Source of the DNA: Hirudinaria manillensis
Lineage: Eukaryota; Annelida; Clitellata; Hirudinida; Hirudinidae
DNA length: 64,000 nucleotides
Assembly (NCBI GenBank): GCA_034509925.1
Contig: CM067538.1
Location: 2,505,001-2,569,000, forward strand
Direction: 5' to 3'
Positions 25,657 to 36,200 of the stretch are shown piece by piece (position 1 is the first letter of the stretch; every line of letters begins with the position of its first letter). The position numbers were made by a program, and so were the translations under genes. The notes beneath the pieces are model-generated. The model made no database searches, was not told the DNA's origin, and was given only the letters and a program-made list of their open reading frames with translations.

Positions 25657-26548
25657 TTTATTAATAAATAAATAAATACATATACTACATGAAAAGAAGA
25701 TGTAGGCGCAGAATTCAAAACAAACCCGTCATCGTCATCATCACCAGGTGCAAGACAAAGTAATAAACCTTCCTCATATCCGTCACAACTTTGATTAACT
25801 TTGATTTTTCTTATTTCTTAAACTTTCAGTTCTTCACGTTTGTAATTCTCGTCCGCTTGAAAATCAAAAATTCGATTTATCAAAAGGCATCATGAGACTT
25901 TATAATTTTTATTAAATTAGCAACGATATATTCACATTAGAGACGTGTTCTCCAGGACATCGTTACTTACTCGAACTATACTTATTGATTAAACTCTTCG
26001 TTCTCCAAAGATACAGAAGAATTAAGTTGGTGCCAAGCAGTTGACAATCACATGTCCTAAATGTTGAATGTTGGATCTGCAGACATCCATACTTCTATCT
26101 GGTCTGAGTGACTGAAAAGTACCTCTGACCGCTTCTGCAAGTGAGAACCAGCATGAGCCTGATTACAAAGGATCTCCTTTCAAAATAGCAACAACAACAA
26201 CAACATGAGATTTTCAAATTTTCTTGCTCAGAATTATCTTTTAATTTTTTAATTAACGTATTTAAATTATGTTTAATGTTATTATTTCAAAATTAACTTG
26301 AAATCGCTGTAACGTATTATTTAATATGTAATGTGTTTAAATTTTTACCTGTCCTGCATAATTTAGAAGTCGTCGATTGATTCGATTATAAAAATATTTT
26401 ATCGTTCAAAATTGTTTCAGAATATTTTGCAGAGTTATTTTTTAAAATTAGTTGTTCAGCAAAGATGCAAAGCTGTGATTTTTTTAATATTACAGTGGAC
26501 GTAAACCTCCCTTCAACCACGTTCCCCTCAGTGGTCTTGAAGTCCACC
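22857..26548 (-). CDS. Ser-rich single-pass membrane protein (5' end unresolved)
   Basis: I do not recognise the family. Supported exons on the minus strand: about 25552-25490 (..TGNT), about 25277-25146 (DIRNESS then a Ser-rich run), about 23837-23729 (extracellular, N-glycosylation sites NETG and NSS), about 23381-23191 (membrane helix NIVIIIMIAILAFIIVASV, then RWKPTSKGR stop-transfer) and 23060-22857 (cytoplasmic tail). Codon phases join cleanly; for the last junction the acceptor must be the CAG at about 23061-23063, since the nearer upstream AG would give an immediate stop. The tail ends SAYENIGYDVGCDI, with two closely spaced tyrosine motifs (YENI, YDVG). A candidate upstream exon (DFKTTEGNVVEGRF) lies at about 26548-26496 and another open segment at about 26133-26055; neither is certain and no signal peptide was located. 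Inferred role: glycosylated cell-surface receptor or adhesion protein with tyrosine-based sorting or signalling. Confidence 0.6.
25588..25653. repeat. (AAT)n microsatellite
   Basis: About 22 AAT units within the intron just upstream of the Ser-rich membrane protein's 25.5 kb exon. Similar shorter runs are at 5407-5438, 38153-38186 and 58630-58676. Confidence 0.95.
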
Positions 26549-26852
26549 TAGACATATTTCACTCAAATCAATTGAATTATTATTATTATTATTATTACTA
26601 AACTTATAAATATTCAGAACATGAATTAAATATAAACATGTTACCGAAATTATTTGCTGATTTATTTTTTAATAGATGTAAAAATGTTACAGAATTGCAA
26701 AATTACATCCGATGAAATTTGTTTAATTTGCACGAACAGTTTAGAGAATATAGATTAAAGAGTCACATACAATGACGAAATAATCTTTTTCATTATAAGT
26801 ATTAATAAATGAATCAATTTTAAAACATTAGAAACTTTTCGAAAAATCTAGT

Positions 26853-26858
26853 TTTATT
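26853..26858 (-). terminator. Polyadenylation signal of CPSF1
   Basis: AATAAA on the minus strand, about 40 nt after the CPSF1 stop codon. The distance is right for the gene's poly(A) site. Confidence 0.6.
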
Positions 26859-26898
26859 TAAATATAAGTTTCGTCAACATCGTAAATGAAAATTCGAA

Positions 26899-29800
26899 CT
26901 AAAAATGTGACGTTGACAACTCAATCTTCAGGAGATCAGAAACAATCTGCTCCACCGTTGAACCGATCCTGCTTGCTACAGTCTTCTTCTCTTCAAAGGT
27001 CAATTCGTGGAATCTCGATATGAGGAGTCCATCAAGTACTAAGGGCTGATTCGAGGTGCTATCAGAATATCTGGCCGCTTTGGGGTTCAATTGGGCCGCA
27101 TGGGAAATGTTCCAGGTTAGCACGGTCTGGAGCATCATTAATCTTCTGAACATTTTGTCTTGCAGAGGGACCACGAATCCGATACTTCCATCTAAAGTCG
27201 AGAGATAAGTCGCGTGATGATCTACAAATTCATTGTGATCCGAGAAGCATTTCATGCGGAACATGGAGTTCACTTGGCTTCCAATCTTGAAGCAGGCACT
27301 TTGGATCAATATTTGGCCTTTGGCGCTCTCTCTCAATTCGGGTTGGTAGGAAAAGCATAGCAGGTTGTTGCTGGAATCTGTTGCTAAAAAGTGAAGGTTA
27401 TCCTTGTCGACGAAATATTCCACTGAGTTGATTTGTCTCGGCTTCACGTCTCTGCTTACTATGGAGAGAACTTTCATATCTTCCTGGTATCTGTATAAAG
27501 CGACGCTTTTAAAGACATCTCCGACAAGCAAGAGATTCTTGATGACCGAAATCGATTGCACGTAAATCATGGCGTCTATGAATGCCATGACCTTTAACTC
27601 TCCATCCTTCATCTGTGATATGTATATCTTCTGGCCGACAGCGCTTACTAGGTTTCCTTGGATACCTGCCACGGCACTAACTCCTCCCTTGTGCTCCTTG
27701 GTGTGCTCGACCTTCAACTTGTACCTCGTCAGAGGGGCTCCGGGCTCGGGGACAACATCGATTACGTCCACGACGATGATCCTTCCTTTGCTCGGAACGT
27801 CTTCAGTGCACGAATAGGTGGTTCCGCACACGATGTAATCTTTCATTCCACTCTTGGTTCCACCAGATTTTAAGGTTATTATTTGTAAGCAGGTAACTTT
27901 TTCGAATTCATCCAGTTCAAATTTACAATGTGGAATCAACTCCCAACTCGAACCGGAATAGAATTGCAGACTGAAGTTGTCCACTTTTGGGTAAAGAAAT
28001 TTATCATTTTTGTCTATTTGTATGACCTCGAATTCATTGTCTTTCAGTACCCTTGGGAATTTGTTGCAAGGTTGAGGCACACTTACGGAGACGGCATAAA
28101 CCTTCTTATCCATGTGGTAAGCCATCTGATAAGGAGTTCCCATCACTGGCACTATGCGGAGAGGCCACTGGGAATCATAGATCCTGTCGGAGTAAAGCTT
28201 TGACATTCGGAGATCTCTTTTTGAATTGAGGTGTATGAATCCATTCTTACAATTTGCATTGTTTATGGATGAAAATGCAACAATTTGTCCGTCGAAGTTC
28301 ATGGGATGCAACCTGAGAATCCCCCTGTTAGTCATGAAAATCCAACGGGGACGATGCCCGCAGAGGAAAACACCAGAAAGGCCTGAGACGTTTTCAAATA
28401 GTCTGAGTAACTTTGATCCGTTTTTGGCTCGATCGGCTGCGTTACAATCACCCAAGGCACTTGAGATGTGTTTCACCTTTTTGAACCTCAATTCTGATGT
28501 GGCACAACTGGAGTTGGCGTAATGGAAGGCTTCATATATTACAAGATCGTTATTGATGATGGCAAGCAAATGAGGTCTAAGGTTATTATGTCCCATTCCT
28601 GCAAGGGTTATTTCTTTGACGCTTGTGCTTTCATTCTGACTTATCTGATCACGCATTTCGTCGTTCAAGGTATTATAGAGAACATGGTGCCCATTATCGA
28701 AGCCAGAAAATTTGAATTTCATTTTTAGACCTGGTAAAGCATAGATGACAAGATCTCCGTTACTTTGATAAGTTGTAAGCCAATGTGAAGCCGATGTGGA
28801 TACGATCGTCTTTGTCGTTGCTTTTTCGTTTTTCTTGGATCCTGATCCATAGAGGAATTCTTCTTCATCTAACATATCTACGTCGCAATCAAAGCCTGGG
28901 TCTGCCTTTAGGCAGACAGAAGCTTGACTACAGAAAAGACCTGATTCATCACGGTAAAGACTTAGGCAAGTGACATTCTTCAAGGTAGTTAAAGACCTAT
29001 CATAGACCAATAGGCACGAATTATCTTCTTCGTTTTGCTTAAGAGATATTACAATCAATTCTTTAGACTCTGTCAGCAGGGCGAGATAGGGATCTGCCAC
29101 AGAACAGCTGATAACCGATGATGATTGATTAAGTGAAATAGTTTGCAAACTCTTCGTTCCTTGCAGAAGCCTCACTCTGGACTTCAGAACTTGAATGATG
29201 TACTTGCTGCCGCCCATGTTAGCAGCAAATACGGTTGGCTCTTCCGTGACGAAACCGGTACGTTCAAGTTGAGCCACTTTACTTCCAACTTTGAGTATCA
29301 AAGTTGATTGGAGTCTGTTGAGAATCACCAACGAGCTGCAGTCTTGGTCATGCTCGCTCTTCTCATCACCTCCCAGCCTTTCAATTGCGACTGACCACAT
29401 ATCTGTACAATCAGCCATGTTGTGCGTTGATACGATTTCTGGACGAACGTCTCTGTGAAGAATTGAAATCGCTCCGCTCCTATTGAAGCCTGAAGTCGTC
29501 ACAAGATCTAGGGCTGGATTTGTCGAACCTACACTCTCTTCAGGTGCAAATTCCGACGGTCCAATGATAGTTTGGTTGCAGGGTACGATGTTCAAAAAGC
29601 TGTCACATACTTCAAGAGTGAATTGTGCGGGTCTGATCTTCTTGGCTTTTTTACCGTACAGAAGCATGTCTTCTTCATCATGTGAAAAGAAATCGTTCGA
29701 ATCAAGTTGCATTTGCTCTTCCTCCTCTACGTGCTTCTTCGAAAATTTCAAAAGATTGGATCCTTCAAGTCGAGAAGCCAAGAACAAATAACTCTTATCC

Positions 29801-30852
29801 ACCACACATACGCAGGTTGAAATTACACCGGTCATCACTTTGTCGAAGTGGAATCCCTTAACAGTATTTGTGTTGTCGTCCACCAAAGACAGAACATAGA
29901 TTTCTCCTTCTTTTGTTGTTACGAATATTTGGTTGTGGTCGATAGCACAGAATTTGGAGCAATCGAGAGTTAGACCACCAAGTTCTTGGAGTTTCATTGG
30001 AAATTCTGTGGTGGCACATCCGATGCTATTCAGCGACACCGCCAGAGGAGGACAGTTCTGATTGAAATACATCAACGAATTGGTGGCAAAAACTAAAACA
30101 CCCCCCAAAGGTTTCGGAATTGGCAGCAATTCGAATGCATCGAAAGGTAATCCAGTGACACTCCAAACAGATGGGTTCGTCTGTTGTTCGAGATCGAGTG
30201 AGATGAGCAACATTGCTTGCGTGTCCTTCTTCATCGTTATTCTCCCAGACCACGTCGGCACGGGCTCGTGCAAAATGGCAACGGTTGGCTCCAGATAACC
30301 ATCTAGGAATTGGAAATCTGAGACATTCATTAAACTCTCGTTCAAACTTCCCAGGTTGATGACGTACGAAGAACCTACAACGACCTGGTTTAGGTTCCTG
30401 AAAAACGGAATGACGGCCAGTCTGTTGCCGTTTATCAGGGCTGCTGCGCATCTCGAGTCGGGATCCGATCTGATGAGCGGCAGACTACTACTCTGATGTA
30501 CTCTGATGTCCCTCAAGTGGTCTTGTTCGTAGTTGTGGAAGCAGATTGTCTTCAAATCGTTCGTTTCGTCGTCGTACTGCACTATGGACAGCTTGGCTTC
30601 TCTGAAACTGAGCAGGAGGTAATCCGCACAGTTGTTCACCTTTATCGGCTGCATCGAAATGACTTTTTCCATGAGCTTGAAAGTCACCAAACACTCCATA
30701 AAAGTCTTGTTCGATTCCTCCCTCACTTTGTAAACTTGCAGTTCACTTGCCGTTGAAACTATCACATTTTCTTCGTCGGAACGTATGAAGTTGCAGACAA
30801 CGGCCGATTCGATGCCGCTCGGAGAATGGATTTCTTGAAATATTCCTTGCAT
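26899..30852 (-). CDS. CPSF1: Cleavage and polyadenylation specificity factor subunit 1 (CPSF160), single coding exon
   Basis: CPSF1 is the large scaffold subunit of the nuclear CPSF complex that recognises AAUAAA with WDR33 and CPSF30 and directs pre-mRNA 3'-end cleavage and polyadenylation. The 1317-codon open frame starts with MQGIFQEIHSPSGIE, matching the family's conserved N-terminus. An MMS1_N-type beta-propeller region follows, then an acidic/basic insert near residue 400 (EEDMLLYGKKAKKIRP, a possible nuclear signal) before FTLEVCDS. A second acidic insert EEFLYGSGSK lies near residue 690. The CPSF_A C-terminal propeller ends in LLKIELSTSHF, the expected family tail. It is somewhat shorter than the roughly 1440 residues of vertebrate CPSF1 but covers the full domain set. 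No intron interrupts the coding region, unlike every neighbour. A splice-acceptor-like CTTCACTTGCAG lies 14 nt upstream of the ATG (AG at 30867-30868), suggesting a 5' UTR intron or trans-splice site. Confidence 0.97.
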   Translation of the reverse strand: MQGIFQEIHSPSGIESAVVCNFIRSDEENVIVSTASELQVYKVREESNKTFMECLVTFKLMEKVISMQPIKVNNCADYLLLSFREAKLSIVQYDDETNDLKTICFHNYEQDHLRDIRVHQSSSLPLIRSDPDSRCAAALINGNRLAVIPFFRNLNQVVVGSSYVINLGSLNESLMNVSDFQFLDGYLEPTVAILHEPVPTWSGRITMKKDTQAMLLISLDLEQQTNPSVWSVTGLPFDAFELLPIPKPLGGVLVFATNSLMYFNQNCPPLAVSLNSIGCATTEFPMKLQELGGLTLDCSKFCAIDHNQIFVTTKEGEIYVLSLVDDNTNTVKGFHFDKVMTGVISTCVCVVDKSYLFLASRLEGSNLLKFSKKHVEEEEQMQLDSNDFFSHDEEDMLLYGKKAKKIRPAQFTLEVCDSFLNIVPCNQTIIGPSEFAPEESVGSTNPALDLVTTSGFNRSGAISILHRDVRPEIVSTHNMADCTDMWSVAIERLGGDEKSEHDQDCSSLVILNRLQSTLILKVGSKVAQLERTGFVTEEPTVFAANMGGSKYIIQVLKSRVRLLQGTKSLQTISLNQSSSVISCSVADPYLALLTESKELIVISLKQNEEDNSCLLVYDRSLTTLKNVTCLSLYRDESGLFCSQASVCLKADPGFDCDVDMLDEEEFLYGSGSKKNEKATTKTIVSTSASHWLTTYQSNGDLVIYALPGLKMKFKFSGFDNGHHVLYNTLNDEMRDQISQNESTSVKEITLAGMGHNNLRPHLLAIINNDLVIYEAFHYANSSCATSELRFKKVKHISSALGDCNAADRAKNGSKLLRLFENVSGLSGVFLCGHRPRWIFMTNRGILRLHPMNFDGQIVAFSSINNANCKNGFIHLNSKRDLRMSKLYSDRIYDSQWPLRIVPVMGTPYQMAYHMDKKVYAVSVSVPQPCNKFPRVLKDNEFEVIQIDKNDKFLYPKVDNFSLQFYSGSSWELIPHCKFELDEFEKVTCLQIITLKSGGTKSGMKDYIVCGTTYSCTEDVPSKGRIIVVDVIDVVPEPGAPLTRYKLKVEHTKEHKGGVSAVAGIQGNLVSAVGQKIYISQMKDGELKVMAFIDAMIYVQSISVIKNLLLVGDVFKSVALYRYQEDMKVLSIVSRDVKPRQINSVEYFVDKDNLHFLATDSSNNLLCFSYQPELRESAKGQILIQSACFKIGSQVNSMFRMKCFSDHNEFVDHHATYLSTLDGSIGFVVPLQDKMFRRLMMLQTVLTWNISHAAQLNPKAARYSDSTSNQPLVLDGLLISRFHELTFEEKKTVASRIGSTVEQIVSDLLKIELSTSHF

Positions 30853-31379
30853 TTGGACTGATTTATCTGCAAGTGAAGGTTTTAATTCAATGCGATTAAA
30901 TGTTTTTTAATGACTTAATAAGGTAAATGATCAGTCAATTACGTGGCGATAGAGTGATTGAGTTGTCGAGCTTAAGATGGTCACGACGAGACCCATAAAA
31001 GATTCTGAATATTAAACTAATTAATTTCTTAAAATTAATTAAAATTATTACTTTATTTTTTTTTCATTTTTATTAATAATTTCAATAATTAAATAATTAA
31101 TAAATAAATAAATTAATTAAAAAATAAAATATTTAAGTGATGACAAATATTTTTTATTAAAAAAATGTGACTTTCTATTGAGCATTGTAGCCGTAAAAAA
31201 TGACAATATACTTTTTCATAACGAATCGTGCCGCGGAGCGCTCTTAGTAAGGGGTGCTTTATAAATGGATGTACCCTTTATTTTATAGTCTCTTCATCCT
31301 GGTGACCACATCAAGGAAATAGTAAAAAATCCACGAGTAGTTCTTGCGAGTAGTTCGCATTTCTTTAATCATAAATCAT
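30853..31379. promoter_or_regulatory. CPSF1 upstream region
   Basis: AT-rich sequence that should contain the CPSF1 5' UTR and promoter. Near 31220-31290 a GC-richer patch with AGCGCTC and GGGGTGCTTTATAAA resembles the short dispersed repeat near 21.7 kb. No coding exon was found. Confidence 0.35.
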
Positions 31380-32110
31380 TTACAAATACCTCTTCCCAAT
31401 AGAAGTTGGCGCAAGGGGCGTAGCCGATAAGTCGACGTATGCATTCCTCACGAAAATAGGCCTATCTAGCCGAGAAAGAACGAAGACGATGACAAAGATG
31501 TCTGAAGCGGCGGAGGCAGCTTCGTTCTGGATCTGGCAAACGAGAGGCAAGGAAACATCTTCGGATGCCACAGCGAAAGGACCGGAGAAAGATCTCCGGT
31601 CAGAATAGAACCACCGAAGTACAATATTCATCGCCCGAGAGGCGCGGAGCCGGTGACGGAAATGTCTGTTACCGTGCGCCGCTTGAAAGAAAATTTAGAG
31701 CCCAAGTCGATATTGTTGGGCAGCAGGGATGACGGAAAGAAGACCACTGAGAGTCGTATGGGCTAGGTGGCTTCGCTTCAGTGGGAGAGTGCAGCGACGA
31801 AAGAAGCCAACGAAATAGTCGCTCCAGTCTGGCATGTGACGGCATAAAGAGGCCAAAGAGAGCCTTCCAAAGCCTAAGCTCTAGAGTTCGCATATGGAAA
31901 ACCGACAGGAACATCAGGCTGATCACCGGATGCGGCCCACCCCCGGAGAACGTCAGGGGTTTCAAAGGGCCGAAACGTTCGAAGATGAGGTACCTTCTCT
32001 GAGGTTCCCTGTCGGAAAGCTTCGAGGAGGAGTTTCCATCATCATCTACAGCAGAAGAAGCTCTCCAAAAAATCACCTGTTGTAGGATATTTGGAACATG
32101 TTCCAATTAC
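31380..32110. other. GC-rich unexplained block, probable degenerate repeat or transposon
   Basis: This block is clearly richer in G+C than its flanks and has overlapping open frames on both strands, including 145 codons on the minus strand at 32106-31669 (starts MEHVPNILQQVIFW). None resembles a protein family I know, and no splice-compatible continuation was found. Its position beside the pogo/Tigger remnant favours mobile-element origin. Confidence 0.35.
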
Positions 32111-32239
32111 GTTTAACTTCTTATTAGACCAACTACATTCCTTCGATAACAAAGCAACCGGCTTTAAAAAAAAAGTAGCGAGGGTTTGTAAAAACGGCCT
32201 TATTTTCCCAAAGTTACCCATCAGCTCTCAAAATCGATG

Positions 32240-32837
32240 ACTGCCGCATCTTCTTTCGGCGGATCTCGTTGTCTAGCCGATCGCGCGCTTGTATCACACC
32301 AGACTTGTGACCACTGCTTCAGCTTCGCCCTGCACTGTCTTGAACGTGATGCCGTGGCGCATCTTGAAATTGTCCAGCCAGCTGTCGCACGCCATGAAGT
32401 CCGGGATGTGCATCAGCTCGGCCAGTTTCATCGCCTTCTTGATCAGATCGCCGCTGATAGGTAGATTCTGTCCTCTTGTTTGCTTCAGCCACATGAGCAT
32501 TCATTCTCATTCTTATTTATACTCCCAGTCAACTTTGCCCATTCCACCAATAAAATTCCATGGAATGTTCCATCACTTTCCTTAATCATCCCTCACCAAC
32601 AAGTCCTGGAAAAGTATTAACCTGATCAAATCATAAAAATACGAGGTGATCTTTCTTAATTACTTCCCCGACTGAGTATATGTCCTTAATTTCATGGGTT
32701 AGATAAACATTGTCAGGACCCTGGTGGCATAGTAGCGAGAGTTGGGATTGGCCTAGTAAATTTATTTTGTATTGAATTTTGTCGGGACCAAGCAAAAGGG
32801 GCATAATGGCGAGAGTGGCATAGTAGAGATTTGACTG
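32240..32837 (-). mobile_element. pogo/Tigger-type DNA transposon remnant
   Basis: Minus-strand frame 32500-32294 encodes a CENP-B/Tc5-type helix-turn-helix DNA-binding segment with the hallmark order W-L-K-Q, LPISGDLIKKAMKLAE, F-WLDNFKMRHGI and GEAEAV of Tigger/pogo transposases, then stops. At 32837, reading outward on the minus strand, CAGTCAAATCTCTACTATGC flanked by TA has the form of a Tigger terminal inverted repeat and target-site TA. A subterminal near-repeat (GGCATAGTAGCGAGAG / GGCATAATGGCGAGAG) lies at about 32723 and 32798. The DDE catalytic domain and the opposite terminal repeat were not found, so it is a dead, truncated copy. Confidence 0.75.
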
Positions 32838-33232
32838 TATTTAATTTCTTTAACCAATTTCTTGCCACTATGGAGGCAGAAAGAAATGCACTTCCTGTCT
32901 TGGGATTGTTCCAAAAGCAGCAAAAAGAAAGGACAGAATAAATAACGATCATCCACAAAAAGAAACAATATCGCATTTTAAAAGCGATTTTTGAATATTC
33001 GAAAAAACAAAGCAACGAATCGTTAAGTTTATTGTACAGTTTTCTTTAAAAAGTTTGCGTCTGAAAAATCTCGAAGCCGTGAAATTTAAAAAAATTGGCA
33101 GAATAAATAAATATAATTTATAAAAACACGATAAAACGAACAAATTGAGAGAAAATATGGAAGTCCAACAGATAAGATGATAAGACATTCATGTCGATCT
33201 CATATCATTGTTGCTACTGAGATTTAATCGTA

Positions 33233-36200
33233 TTACAATTTCAATGCTTTGCTTGAATCTTCAACAGATGATTCTGCCAGGAGATTTGGGCTTCTATTTC
33301 GTTTGTTGAAATGACCTTGAAAGTGTAGATCGATGATCCTTATTATATAATTATTATTATATATTATTATTGTGATTTATGCGTTTAGTAAATACTTAGA
33401 TGTAAAATACGTTGTTTACAAAGATAAGGGACGTATGGGATTTTGGATACTGTTATTATCATCATTACAAATAGATTTGCAATGCGTATATAAACAAACA
33501 AAGGCTATTCTTTTAAGTTTACAATGAATTTAAATTTTATTGTTTTATTTAAATATTGACTTAAACGAAGACATGAAACTAAACTTACGAGTGGCAAGAC
33601 TGACCAGTAATCCTACTACCATGGACACTAACAATCCAGCAACAGGGTAAAGCAAGTAAGACAGACGATACAAAGTGCTTGCAATAATGTAACTGAAATA
33701 AATACGAGTTTTTATTTAATTAATCAGATTTTCAACCTCAACGTTACAACGTAATTATATTTAAATTGAATTCTAACTCGTTTGATTTTAGAGAATTCAC
33801 GTCGATAAATTGAAATGTTATGTTTTCGATTTCATCACTACGGAATGGCACTGGAGAAACTGGAGATGATGAACGATTTAATTGTAAAAGGAGATCATTT
33901 TCAAAGCAGTAATCCACAGAAGTTGGTAACGTTTCGCTGTGTTGATTCGTAACCAGAGAACCAATTGCTATCCACATCGTGATTATAATTCCAGAAACAC
34001 ATCCGATTATTGCTCCCTGTTAAAATTATTCATTCATTATTCATTCACAGTACTAGATCATTGTTATTAGAAAATTACCTCGTCACTTATGGCTATTGAA
34101 ATTGTGAAATTAAAAAACTCGTATTCTTAAAATCAGAAAGACCCCGAATGCCATAAATAGAGTTTAGAAATGTTTTATTGATTTGTTTAAAGACCTTTCC
34201 TATTTGATCCAAAACCAAGTGTTCTAAAATCAAATGTCTCTACCTTGGCATTAGAGCACCGGAACATCATTCCCAATAGAAACATTCCCAGTACTGGTCC
34301 CCCGAATGTTCCTACGACCGCGTTGACAGCCTGATTTTTGTGAGCATTTAAAATTAAATATTAGAAATAATTAATCATTAATATTGCTTTCCCATGATTG
34401 CCTCAAAGTGAAATTTTTAAGAACGTACTTGAAGAACGTGACCGCCAAGGTAATCAGCAAGGAAGGCCATAGCAATGGACAATGTTCCATAAAGCACCAC
34501 TAAAGTAACACACAATTCGGCTCTACTTATCAAGGAAATAAATTAATTAATAAATAAACAAACAAAAGTATATATCTTTCTTTAAAATTAGTGTAATGTG
34601 CAATCTTTCTTTAAAATTAAAGCTTAATTACCAAGGATTTTTGTCACGAGAGCCTTCTTGGAGTCGTGAAGATGTTTGAAGAACTTTCTGAGGATGTCCT
34701 GCCAAGTCACAGCAGCTGCCGAGTTCAACGAACTGGACATGGTACTGGAGTGAGGGTCACGTGAGTGGTGTTTACAATTTAAGGTCTAATTTGATTTAAA
34801 TGATGACTTGAAAAGATTTTATTTCTGTGACGGAAACGTTCTAATTTCACTAACAAAGCTTCGACACAAGTGAGTACTGGGAATACCCTTTGGTCCTTTT
34901 TAGTAAGATCTTTTTTTTTTATAGAGTTCGATTCATTCATTCATTATTTTAATTTATCTTAATCATTATCGACAGAATAATATGATGAGATTCGTCTCAA
35001 AAATAATTAATTAAATATTAAATTATTTAATTATTAAATAATTAAAAATTGAATTTAAAATACCTCAAAGCTCCGGCATACAAAACAGAGACAAACAATC
35101 CGGGAAACCCGGGATAGTTGAGCACGTTCATGACAAAATATGGCAGCAGCTGAAATCAATTTCATTCATTGTTCATTCAGCTGTCCACAAATTATTTACC
35201 AGTCAGGAAGAAATCCATTAATAATCAATTGGCCACATCAATACATGAATAATCAATTAACCAAATCGATCCTTTAATAATTATTAATCCATTAACCAGG
35301 TAAAATCAAATGACTAAGACAGGTCTCACTTGGTTAGGGCTCGATATGAAACCGCCTCTAATAGGATCACAGCCGATGTCATCATAATAAGCAAAGATTA
35401 CCATCCCAGTAATGGCAGTCAGGATGACTATGAGGACAGAGAGACATGTGCTTATTATCAGCGAGCTTGAGGTAACAGTTTAAACGAATTGGTTTACAAC
35501 AGAAACGTCTCTTGGAGAAAATTAGAAATCATTTAAAACTGCACATATTCACGAAACTTAATAAATTTGTGTAATTCGTGTAATTCAAATAAAAACGATT
35601 TGTAATCTGCAATAGTGTTTAATTTTGTTTGTATTTATTTTAAATATTGTACAAATAATTCCACAAACCATCTTGCTTTCGTGAGACTCTGAAGGGAACA
35701 ATACCTCTGAACTGTGGTTTGACCAATCCCGAAAACTGCCAAATTGAAAAAGATTCCACTAGCCACCGCCGACCAAAGTGTTGTCCTGATTCTTGGATCA
35801 GGATTTATGCTGAGATAAAATATAATAAATTAAAAAAGTGTAATTCTAAGAACCTTTGAAGTTGTTGGAATAAAAATTAGAACTGATGTCTAAATTGAAT
35901 CTTACTTGAAAAGCTCCACTCTGCCCATCAATATATTCTTCTCCCAAACTTCAAATGGACTTCCAACTTCAAGTGTTCCCTGGATATATTTTTTTAAATT
36001 TTTACTTATGTAAATTAATCATTTACCAACTTTTAAAGTTAAAAAATTTAATGCGATATTTCATTTTTAATATAAGACTTGTATTTATTCCAGTGTTGAA
36101 AATTATTCGTGCCTTGATGATGACGGCCATCATACCGACGAGAACACATCCTCCCTGAAAGACATCCGTCCAAATGACTGCCTTCATTCCGCCCTGCAAC

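Noticed and set aside
29483-30451. Open frames of 100-140 codons antisense or out of frame to CPSF1
   Set aside because: Shadows of the CPSF1 coding exon.
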